A DNA stretch of 9,514 nt, from positions 1 to 9,514 of the forward strand of contig URZN01000028.1 of the NCBI GenBank assembly GCA_900552345.1. The letters are read 5' to 3'. The notes under the pieces were generated by a model. It searched no databases. It saw only the letters and a list, made by a program, of their open reading frames with translations, and was not told the DNA's origin. The translations under genes were made by a program, and so were the position numbers. The stretch comes from an uncultured Collinsella sp. (GTDB taxonomy: Bacteria; Actinomycetota; Coriobacteriia; Coriobacteriales; Coriobacteriaceae). Below, in pieces: positions 1 through 6,446 of the stretch. The stretch's first letter is position 1. Every line of letters begins with the position of its first letter.

Positions 1-4
1 AAGA

Positions 5-37
5 TCGTCGGCAGCGTCAGATGTGTATAAGAGACAG
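5..37 (+). other. Nextera sequencing adapter with Tn5 mosaic end (artefact)
   Basis: Bases 5-37 match the Illumina Nextera read-1 transposase adapter; 19-37 (AGATGTGTATAAGAGACAG) is the 19-bp Tn5 mosaic end. The sequence is synthetic and was left untrimmed at the contig end. The four bases before it (AAGA) may be the tail of an i5 index. Read through in frame with the uvrC fragment, the mosaic end gives the peptide MCIRDR, a known contamination signature in predicted proteins. Genomic sequence starts at about 38. Confidence 0.97.
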
Positions 38-1337
38 GAACGTCAAGCGTGTCGAACGTTTCTTGTCGGGCCATCGCAAGGACGTCGTCGACGAGCTTAC
101 GTCCGAGATGACGGAGGCAGCCGAGGCACTCGATTTTGAGCGTGCGGCGCGCGTCAAGCGTCGTCTGGAAGTCATTAGGGGCCTGGACGATCGCCAACAG
201 GTCGTTTTTCCATCGAGCGTCGATATCGACGTCATCGGCTTCTATCGCGAAGAGACTATCTCTGCCGCCTGTGTCTTTGTCGTTCGCGAGGGCCGAACGG
301 TTCGAACTTGTGAGTTCATCCTCGATAAAGGCCTGGATGTCGACGAGGAAGAGCTTCAATCGGGCTTTCTTAAGCGCTATTACGACGAGACGGCTGATAT
401 TCCAGCCGAGATTAATCTCTCTGTCGAGCTTGAGGATGCCGAAGCGTTGGGGGAGTGGCTTGCGGGCAAGCGCGAACGCTCTTGCCATCTCCATAGGCCG
501 CAGCGCGGCGAAAAGCACCGCCTGCTCGATATGGCTTCCAAAAATGCGCGCCATGCCCTCATGCGCTACATGATGCGCACGGGGTATGCTGACGATCGCA
601 CCAATCAGGCGCTCCTGGAGCTCGAAAGTGCGCTGGCGCTGCCTGCGCCGCCGTTGCGCATCGAGTGCTTCGATATCTCGACGTTGCACGGCACCTTTAC
701 CGTCGCTTCGATGGTGGTATTTACCAACGGCCGTGCCGACAAGGGCCAGTATCGTCGTTTTAAAATTCAGGCCGAATTGGACGAGGCGAACGACTTCGTA
801 TCGATGTCCGAGGTTCTGGGGCGTCGCTATGCTCCCGAGCGCATGGCGGACGAGCGCTTTGGCTCGCGCCCCGATTTGCTCGTTGTCGATGGCGGCAAGC
901 CGCAATTGACCGCTGCAATTAAGCAACTTGAGGCGCTCGGCCTCGATATACCAGTCTGTGGCTTGGCAAAGGCCGATGAGGAGGTTTTCGTGCCGTGGGA
1001 CGAGACTCCCGTCGTGCTACCGACCGGCTCCGCTTCGCTTTATCTGATCAAGCAGGTTCGCGATGAATCCCACCGATTTGCGATTACGTTCCACCGCGAA
1101 TTGCGCGATAAGGCTATGACGGTTTCGGTGCTTGACGACGTTCCGGGCGTGGGACCCACCAGAAAACGTGCCATTATGCGCCATTTTGGCTCGATGAAGC
1201 GTTTGCGCGCAGCAAGCGAGCAGGAGATTGCAGAAGTTCGAGGCGTTCCGGCTGATGTCGCCAAAGCGGTCCACGAGGCACTTGTTGCATGGAATGCCGA
1301 ACGCGCCCAGGCATCGGCCAACCAATCCGAAAACTAA
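38..1337 (+). CDS. uvrC: UvrABC excinuclease subunit C, 5'-truncated by contig end
   Basis: UvrC makes the two incisions on either side of a lesion in nucleotide excision repair, acting with UvrA and UvrB. About 433 genomic codons remain of a family usually near 600 residues. The N-terminal GIY-YIG nuclease, which makes the 3' cut, is missing because the contig begins here. Visible in order are the UVR (UvrB-binding) motif with AAEALDFERAARVKRRLE at about nt 100-175; the conserved RGEKHRLLDMASKNAR stretch; the RNase H-like endonuclease core for the 5' cut, with IECFDIS (the Asp at nt 672-674 is probably catalytic), VASMVVF, YRRFKI, PDLLVVDGGKPQL and ESHRFAITFHR; and a C-terminal helix-hairpin-helix pair (DVPGVGPTRKRAIMRHFGS, then EVRGVP). 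The stop is TAA at 1335-1337. The apparent ATG at 21 lies in adapter sequence and is not the start. The truncation is an assembly effect, not a pseudogene. Confidence 0.96.
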
Positions 1338-1362
1338 ACGCGCTTCTAAACAACTGATATAC

Positions 1363-1385
1363 ATGATTGGTCAATTTTCAATCAT
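1363..1385 (+). repeat. AT-rich inverted repeat after uvrC
   Basis: ATGATTG (1363-1369) and CAATCAT (1379-1385) form a perfect 7-bp inverted repeat around a 9-base centre, 25 bases after the uvrC stop. No clear T-run follows, so it is at best a weak uvrC terminator. It could also be a protein-binding site. The second arm runs into ATCATTTGT, which recurs at 1522-1530. Confidence 0.35.
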
Positions 1386-1437
1386 TTGTTTCGCGGTGAT
1401 TACCTGCCGATTTCGGGTTTTATTAACGCTAAAACGT

Positions 1438-1469
1438 TTGACTAACCCAAGCGAAAACCCTGCTATCCT
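1438..1469 (+). promoter_or_regulatory. Candidate promoter for the transporter operon
   Basis: TTGACT (1438-1443) matches a sigma-A type -35 box at five of six bases. TGCTATCCT (1461-1469) looks like an extended -10 (TG-n-TATCCT). The spacer of 20 bases is long, which lowers confidence. An 8-bp palindrome AAACGTTT (1432-1439) overlaps the -35 and resembles the CG-centred core of LacI-family operators. Use of this promoter would give a leader of roughly 220 bases containing the hairpins at 1502-1582. A weaker alternative is TTGGGT (1605-1610), 16 bases, TATATA (1627-1632), which would leave a leader of about 60 bases. Confidence 0.4.
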
Positions 1470-1501
1470 GCGGGTTGACGAAGACTGATATCTCACCTCG
1501 T

Positions 1502-1582
1502 CGATACATACTGTCTGTCGGATCATTTGTCAATGAATTCGGTGAACGGTAGTAAATACCGTTCAAGCGTATGTATGTATCG
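1502..1582 (+). promoter_or_regulatory. Nested inverted repeats: possible structured leader RNA or looped operator
   Basis: CGATACATAC (1502-1511) and GTATGTATCG (1573-1582) are perfect 10-bp complements enclosing a perfect 9-bp hairpin at 1543-1565. If transcribed, this folds into an outer stem with an apical hairpin. A short alternative hairpin, TCGG (1580-1583) with CCGA (1587-1590), would compete with the base of the outer stem. Alternatively the arms are paired protein sites. I do not recognise a known riboswitch class. The rest of the 364-base gap has only the inverted repeat at 1363, the candidate promoters, a small CGCAA-G-TTGCG palindrome (1638-1648) and the ribosome binding site at 1692. 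I see no convincing gene or tRNA there. Confidence 0.4.
1543..1565 (+). promoter_or_regulatory. Perfect 9-bp palindrome, operator or hairpin
   Basis: TGAACGGTA (1543-1551), a five-base centre GTAAA, and TACCGTTCA (1557-1565). The symmetry is exact over both nine-base arms and no T-run follows, so it is unlikely to be a terminator. It lies about 75 bases downstream of the first candidate promoter and upstream of the second, a position suited to a repressor site or a leader hairpin. No regulator gene is present in the window to pair with it. Confidence 0.55.
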
Positions 1583-1701
1583 GTCGCCGAGCGCGGCACC
1601 TCAGTTGGGTTCGTCGGTAGGTAAGGTATATATCGTCCGCAAGTTGCGCGGGGGCAAGTCTAGGTGCTCCCGGGTAAGATTCTCTATTGATAGGAGAAGA
1701 C

Positions 1702-3315
1702 ATGGCCATCATCAACAAGGGTATGTCCAGGCGTTCGTTCCTCGGCCTCACCGGCAGCGTCGCTGCTGTCGCAGGGCTTGGTCTCACCGGCTGCGGTGGC
1801 AGCTCTAGCGACGAAGGTTCCGCTTCCGGTTCCACTGATTCCGCCAACCGTGGCGGCGGCGTGATCACCGCTGGTTCCGCTTACGCTCCGTCCAGCTTCG
1901 ACCCCGCCAGCACCGGCTCCGCTGTGGGCCTGGGTGCTAACTGGCACGTCATCGAGGGCCTCTACGGCATCGATTACCACGACTACAGCACCTTCAACGA
2001 GCTCGCTACCGACGATCCCAAGTCCGTGGACGACACTACCTTCGAGGTCACCATCCGCAAGGGCGCCAAGTTCTCCGATGGCACCGAGGTCACCGCTGAC
2101 GACGTCGTTGCCTCCTACACCGCTTGCGCTGCCTCCGCTACCTATGCTCCGTTCTTCCAGCCCTTCGAGTCTATCGAGGCCAAGGACGCCAGCACTGTAA
2201 CGGTCAAGACCAAGGTCCCCAACTTCTCCCTGCTCAAGGATCGTCTGGCCATCATCCGCGTTACCCCGGCTACCCAGGCCGAGGAGGATCGCGCCAAGCA
2301 GCCGATCGGCTCCGGCCCCTGGATGTATGACTCTATCTCCGATACCGAGATCACCCTGGTTCCCAACCCCGAGTACAACGGTGAGTATGCTGCCGAGGAC
2401 GAGAAGATCCAGTACAGCATCCTGACCGACCCCACCGCTCGCGTTACCGCCCAGCAGGAGGGCTCCACGCTCGTTATGGAGCTCGTCACCGCTGACGCCG
2501 TCGACCAGCTCGAGAGCGCTGGCTGCAAGATCGACAACGTCCAGGGCTTCGGCACCCGCTTCATCATGTTTAACGTCGCCAAGGAGCCTTGGAACAACGT
2601 CAAGGTCCGTCAGGCCGTCATGTACGCGCTCGACACCGAGAAGATGATCACCAACACCTTCGCCGGCCTTGCCACCGCTGCCAGCTGCTACCTGCCCAAG
2701 AGCTTCACCAACTATCATGAGGCTTCCACGGTGTACAAGACTGACGCCAAGAAGGCCAAGAAGCTCATCGAAGAGTCTGGCATCACCCCGGGCGCCATCA
2801 CCCTGCGCACCACCGACAATGAGCAGATCAAGGGCATGGCCGCTCAGGTCAAGAACGACCTCGACGCCCTCGGCTTCGATGTGACCATCCAGACCGATAC
2901 CTCGCCGGCCACCTACGCTGCCATCGACGGCGGCGAGGCCTACGATATCCTTCTCGCTCCTGGCGATCCGTCCTGCTTCGGCGCCGATCCCGACCTGCTG
3001 CTCAACTGGTGGTATGGCGACAACGTCTGGATGCAGACCCGTTGCCCGTGGAAGGAGTCCGCTGAGTGGGAGAAGCTCCACGGTCTCATGGACGAGGCTC
3101 TTGCCGCCGAGGGCGACGAGCAGCAGAAGAAGTGGAACGAGTGCTTCGATATCATCGCCGACAACGCCGTTCTGTACCCCGTTGTCCACGTCAAGACCGT
3201 TTCCGCTTCCTGGGACGATCCGTCCACTGCACCCAACGGCGAGGCACTCGATGGCTTCAAGGGCATCGGCACGACGAGCATGTCCTTCAGGGGCGTCGCG
3301 ACCGTCAAGGCCTAA
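1702..3315 (+). CDS. ABC transporter substrate-binding lipoprotein, family 5, Tat-exported
   Basis: Extracytoplasmic solute-binding protein (537 aa) of the oligopeptide/dipeptide/nickel family 5, which captures the ligand and delivers it to the membrane permeases. The start is ATG 1702, preceded by TAGGAGA (1691-1697) at good spacing. The N-terminus has a twin-arginine motif (SRRSFLGL, residues 9-16), a hydrophobic stretch and a lipobox LTGC with the lipidated Cys31, then a Gly/Ser-rich linker. This predicts Tat export and a lipid anchor on the outer face of the membrane. The family signature SDGTEVTADDVVASY follows in the first lobe, then GSGPW and the later PWNNVKVRQAVMYALD motif. The stop is TAA 3313-3315. 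It is the first gene of the importer operon and uses strongly C-ending codons, consistent with high expression. The family binds peptides, but many members bind sugars, sialic acid or opines, so the ligand cannot be read from the sequence. Confidence 0.93.
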   Translation: MAIINKGMSRRSFLGLTGSVAAVAGLGLTGCGGSSSDEGSASGSTDSANRGGGVITAGSAYAPSSFDPASTGSAVGLGANWHVIEGLYGIDYHDYSTFNELATDDPKSVDDTTFEVTIRKGAKFSDGTEVTADDVVASYTACAASATYAPFFQPFESIEAKDASTVTVKTKVPNFSLLKDRLAIIRVTPATQAEEDRAKQPIGSGPWMYDSISDTEITLVPNPEYNGEYAAEDEKIQYSILTDPTARVTAQQEGSTLVMELVTADAVDQLESAGCKIDNVQGFGTRFIMFNVAKEPWNNVKVRQAVMYALDTEKMITNTFAGLATAASCYLPKSFTNYHEASTVYKTDAKKAKKLIEESGITPGAITLRTTDNEQIKGMAAQVKNDLDALGFDVTIQTDTSPATYAAIDGGEAYDILLAPGDPSCFGADPDLLLNWWYGDNVWMQTRCPWKESAEWEKLHGLMDEALAAEGDEQQKKWNECFDIIADNAVLYPVVHVKTVSASWDDPSTAPNGEALDGFKGIGTTSMSFRGVATVKA

Positions 3316-3375
3316 GACTCGCTTGAGTCATATGTGGGGCGTCGGTCGTAAGGCAACGTCCTCATAGTTGAAACA

Positions 3376-3409
3376 AAGACCCGGGCGGCCTCGATGTCGC
3401 TCGGGTCTT
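3376..3409 (+). terminator. Intra-operon hairpin (attenuator or mRNA-stabilising stem-loop)
   Basis: AAGACCCGGGCG (3376-3387) pairs with CGCTCGGGTCTT (3398-3409) in a 12-bp stem with one G-U pair and a 10-base loop, about 60 bases after the binding-protein stop. Only a poor T-tract (TCTTGTAA) overlaps and follows the stem, so full termination is doubtful. Partial termination, or protection of the upstream message, would raise the binding protein over the membrane parts, as is common in ABC import operons. A smaller 5-bp hairpin, GACTC-GCTT-GAGTC (3316-3329), directly abuts the stop codon. Confidence 0.55.
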
Positions 3410-3412
3410 GTA

Positions 3413-3430
3413 ATGAGTATCCATACTCAT
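3413..3430 (+). promoter_or_regulatory. 18-bp palindrome between binding protein and permease genes
   Basis: ATGAGTAT (3413-3420), CC, ATACTCAT (3423-3430): perfect 8-bp arms with a two-base centre. The centre is too short for an easy RNA hairpin, so a dimeric protein-binding site is more natural, though I cannot name a regulator. It sits between the hairpin at 3376-3409 and the ribosome binding site of the permease gene, with the imperfect dyad GTTGGT-CCT-ACCGAC just downstream (3438-3452). Confidence 0.4.
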
Positions 3431-3470
3431 ATACCAGTTGGTCCTACCGACAAAAGAAAGGGGAGAGAAC

Positions 3471-4427
3471 GTGAACAACTTTCTACGTTTGATTGGAAGG
3501 CGTCTCGTGGCGCTGCCGATCATGGCATTGGGCGTCACCGTCCTGGTGTTCTTCCTTATGTCGTTCTCCAAGACCGACCCCGCCTATACGGCGTTGGGTG
3601 ACGGTGCCTCGCCCGAGGCGGTTGCCGAGTACCATGAGAAGTATGGTCTGGACGACCCCTGGCCCGTGCGCTACGTGCGCTACATGGGCGATCTGATCCA
3701 TGGTGACATGGGCACCTATGGTGCTGCTCGCAACTCCGTTGCCAAGCGCATCTCCACGGCCCTGCCCGTCACGATGCAGCTGACCTTCATCGGTCTTGCT
3801 ATCGGTGCGGTCGTTTCGTTTTTGCTCGGCGTCATCGCGGCACTGTATCGCGATAAATGGCCGGACCAAGTGATCCGCGTCTTTTCCATCGCCGGCTTGG
3901 CAACCCCGTCGTTCTGGCTTGCCGTTCTGTTGATTCTGCTGTTCTCTTCCTACCTTAAGGTGCTCCCGGCGTCCGGTGCTCTGCCTCACTTCACCACCAA
4001 CCCGGCAGGTTATTTGGCGCGCATGATCATGCCCGCCATCGCTCTGGCATTCCCGCTGACGGGCCAGATGACTCGTATCGTGCGTACGGCCATGGTTGAG
4101 GAGCTCGATAAAGACTATGTCCGTATGGCTCGCGGCGCCGGCGTTCCCGAGAAGGTCGTCGTCGGCATCAACGTCTTGCGCAACGCGCTGATTACCCCGG
4201 TCACCACCCTCGGTCTTAAGATCGGCTACCTCATGGGCGGTGCTGTCGTCATCGAGGTCATCTTCAACCTCCCCGGCATGGGTACTGCGATCCTGCAGGG
4301 CGTTCAGGGCAACGAGGCGAACCTGGTTCAGGGCGTCGTCATCGTCGTTGCTCTTGCCTTCATCATCATCAACATCGTGGTTGACATGCTCTACCTGCTC
4401 ATCAACCCGCGCATCAGGACGGTGTAG
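3471..4427 (+). CDS. ABC transporter permease, DppB/OppB type
   Basis: Integral membrane subunit (318 aa, a normal length) forming half of the translocation channel of the Opp/Dpp-type importer. The start is taken as GTG 3471, giving MNNFLRLIGRRLVALPIM; AAAGGGGAG (3457-3465) lies five bases upstream. A longer reading from TTG 3438 lacks such a site and would add residues not typical of the family. The N-terminal domain is seen at residues 1-84 (first membrane helix at about 13-31, then KTDPAYTALGDGASPEAV and YGLDDPWPVRY). Further hydrophobic helices lie near 101-125, 137-161, 184-198, 245-265 and 285-311. The cytoplasmic EAA coupling loop is at about 209-243 (EELDKDYVRMARGAGVPEK, then VLRNALITP). 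The stop is TAG 4425-4427, and the next gene begins after a single ATT triplet, so translation is probably coupled. Confidence 0.94.
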   Translation: MNNFLRLIGRRLVALPIMALGVTVLVFFLMSFSKTDPAYTALGDGASPEAVAEYHEKYGLDDPWPVRYVRYMGDLIHGDMGTYGAARNSVAKRISTALPVTMQLTFIGLAIGAVVSFLLGVIAALYRDKWPDQVIRVFSIAGLATPSFWLAVLLILLFSSYLKVLPASGALPHFTTNPAGYLARMIMPAIALAFPLTGQMTRIVRTAMVEELDKDYVRMARGAGVPEKVVVGINVLRNALITPVTTLGLKIGYLMGGAVVIEVIFNLPGMGTAILQGVQGNEANLVQGVVIVVALAFIIINIVVDMLYLLINPRIRTV

Positions 4428-4430
4428 ATT

Positions 4431-6446
4431 ATGGTAAAGATTCGAGAGAAGCAAACCGAGCAGCTCGAGAAAGCTGCCTCCAAGGGGCTCAAGCTCGGTG
4501 GCTGGAAGAAGATGACGCTGTCTTCTAAGATTGCCGCCGTCGTGCTGGTGCTGGTCGCCCTGACCGCGATTCTGGCGCCCCTTCTTGCCCCCTATAGCCC
4601 GGTCGAGATTTTCACTGCTCGCCAGGCTCCCGGCAATGGATTTATCTTCGGTACCGACGATAAGGGTCGCGACATTCTGTCGCGCATGCTCTACGGTGGT
4701 CGTTACTCGCTGATCATCGGCTTTGGCGCCACTGCCATGGCTCTGGTCTGCGGCTCGGTCGTGGGCGCCCTCGCGGCAGTTTCGCGCAAGTCCGTTTCCG
4801 AGGCGATCATGCGCATCCTGGACATCATCATGTCCATTCCGGGCATCGCCCTCGCTGCCGTCTTCGTCTCCATCCTGGGCAATTCCGTGCCGTCGATCAT
4901 CTTCGCCATCGGCTTTATGTATACTCCGCAGATTGCCCGTATCGTGCGCGCCAACATCGTGTCCGAGTACGGCGAGGACTATGTCCGCGCGGTCATCGTT
5001 TCCGGCGCCAAGGCTCCGTGGATTTTGATCAAGCATGTTCTGCGTAACTGCATCGCCCCGATCATGGTCTTCACCGTTACCCTGGTCGCCGACGCCATCA
5101 TCTTCGAGGCCTCGCTGACCTTCATCGGCGCTGGTATCCAGGAGCCCACCGCTACCTGGGGCAACATCCTCGCCGACGCTCGCGGTGGCGTGCTCGCTGG
5201 CCGTTGGTGGCAGGCGCTGTTCCCGGGCCTGGCCATCATGATCACCTGCCTGGCGCTCAACATCCTCTCCGAGGGCATTACCGACGCCATGGCCGCTGCT
5301 CCCTCCGCCGCCCTGGATCCGACCGACTCCTCCAAGCGCCGCGAGGCCGACCTGTTGGTCTCCGACCCCGTTCGCGCCTACAAGGAGCAGGCTCAGTCCC
5401 TGTCCGCCCGTCTTGGCGCTCTGCGTGATGTCGAACTCAAGCGTAACGACCGCCATGTGCCCGATGAGTCCGTTGAGCCGATCCTTTCGGTCCGCGATTT
5501 CTGCATCCAGTTTGAGCACCACGGTGACATCAACGTCGTCGACCACGTTAACTTTGACGTCCGTCCCGGTCAGACCATGGGCCTGGTAGGCGAGTCCGGC
5601 TGCGGTAAGTCCATCACCACGCTGGCCATCATGGGCCTGACCGACGATGACGAGCATCTTTCCGGTGAGGTTCTCTGGGAGGGCCGCGACCTGCTCAAGA
5701 TGAGCAAGAAGGAGTGGTTCGGCCTGCGCGGTACCGATATCGCCATGGTCTATCAGGACGCCCTGTCCTCGCTCAACCCCTCCATGCTCATTTCCGCTCA
5801 GATGAAGCAGCTCACCAAGCGTGGCGGCACCCGTAGCGCCGAGGAGCTCCTGGAGCTCGTGGGCCTCGACCCCAAGCGTACGCTCGAGAGCTATCCGCAT
5901 GAGCTTTCCGGTGGTCAGCGTCAGCGCGTTCTGATCGCTATGGCCCTTACCCGCGACCCCAAGCTGGTCATCTGCGACGAGCCCACGACCGCTCTGGACG
6001 TTACCGTCCAGAAGCAGGTCATCAAGCTGCTTAACGACCTTCAGGCCAAGCTCGGCTTTGCCATGATCTTCGTTTCGCACGACCTGGCACTGGTCGCCGA
6101 GGTCGCTCATAACATCACGGTTATGTACGCCGGTCAGGTTATCGAGCAGGCGCCCACCAAGGAGCTGCTCACCAACCCGATCCACGAGTACACTCGCGGT
6201 CTTCTGGGCTCCGTCCTGTCCATCGAGAGCGGTTCGGGCCGCCTGCACCAGGTGCCCGGCGCCGTTCCCAGCCCGCGCGATTTCCCCAAGGGCGATCGCT
6301 TCGCACCCCGCTCGAGCCATCCGCGCATTGGCCTGGACACCCGTCCGGTCTTCAAGCGCGTGCCCGGTACCGAGCACTTCTATTCCGAGCTCCCCGACGA
6401 GGTGCTCAAGGCAAATGGTTTGACCCCTCACGCGGAGGTGATGTAG
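4431..6446 (+). CDS. Fused DppC-type permease and DppD-type ATPase
   Basis: One 671-aa protein joins the second channel subunit to the first ATPase. Residues 1-290 are DppC-like: membrane helix at 34-54, the family motif GTDDKGRDILSRMLYGGRYSL (74-94), further helices, and an EAA loop at about 177-212 (SEYGEDYVRA, then HVLRNCIAP). Residues 290-350 are a charged, probably partly helical linker. Residues 350-671 are an ABC ATPase: Walker A GESGCGKS (387-394), Q-loop Gln442, signature LSGGQ (492-496), Walker B LVICDE with catalytic Glu517, and switch His550. The C-terminal extension (581-671) follows the Opp/Dpp ATPase pattern but lacks its usual cysteines (GDRFAPRSSH rather than GC..F..RC). The start ATG 4431 has only a weak AGGA about 11 bases upstream, suggesting translational coupling. 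Catalytic motifs are intact, so the protein should work. The fusion fixes one permease and one ATPase per complex. Confidence 0.94.
   Translation: MVKIREKQTEQLEKAASKGLKLGGWKKMTLSSKIAAVVLVLVALTAILAPLLAPYSPVEIFTARQAPGNGFIFGTDDKGRDILSRMLYGGRYSLIIGFGATAMALVCGSVVGALAAVSRKSVSEAIMRILDIIMSIPGIALAAVFVSILGNSVPSIIFAIGFMYTPQIARIVRANIVSEYGEDYVRAVIVSGAKAPWILIKHVLRNCIAPIMVFTVTLVADAIIFEASLTFIGAGIQEPTATWGNILADARGGVLAGRWWQALFPGLAIMITCLALNILSEGITDAMAAAPSAALDPTDSSKRREADLLVSDPVRAYKEQAQSLSARLGALRDVELKRNDRHVPDESVEPILSVRDFCIQFEHHGDINVVDHVNFDVRPGQTMGLVGESGCGKSITTLAIMGLTDDDEHLSGEVLWEGRDLLKMSKKEWFGLRGTDIAMVYQDALSSLNPSMLISAQMKQLTKRGGTRSAEELLELVGLDPKRTLESYPHELSGGQRQRVLIAMALTRDPKLVICDEPTTALDVTVQKQVIKLLNDLQAKLGFAMIFVSHDLALVAEVAHNITVMYAGQVIEQAPTKELLTNPIHEYTRGLLGSVLSIESGSGRLHQVPGAVPSPRDFPKGDRFAPRSSHPRIGLDTRPVFKRVPGTEHFYSELPDEVLKANGLTPHAEVM

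Noticed and set aside
21..38. ATG at 21 as a start for uvrC.
   Set aside because: It lies in the Tn5 mosaic end of the sequencing adapter. The true start is upstream of the contig end.
1527..1808. A small plus-strand open frame across the leader into the binding-protein gene.
   Set aside because: It has no recognisable protein, it overlaps the real gene in another frame, and its composition is dictated by the repeats in the leader.
1684..3189. A 501-codon minus-strand open frame opposite the binding protein.
   Set aside because: It has the same codon-aligned shadow effect, and the sense strand encodes a clear family 5 binding protein.
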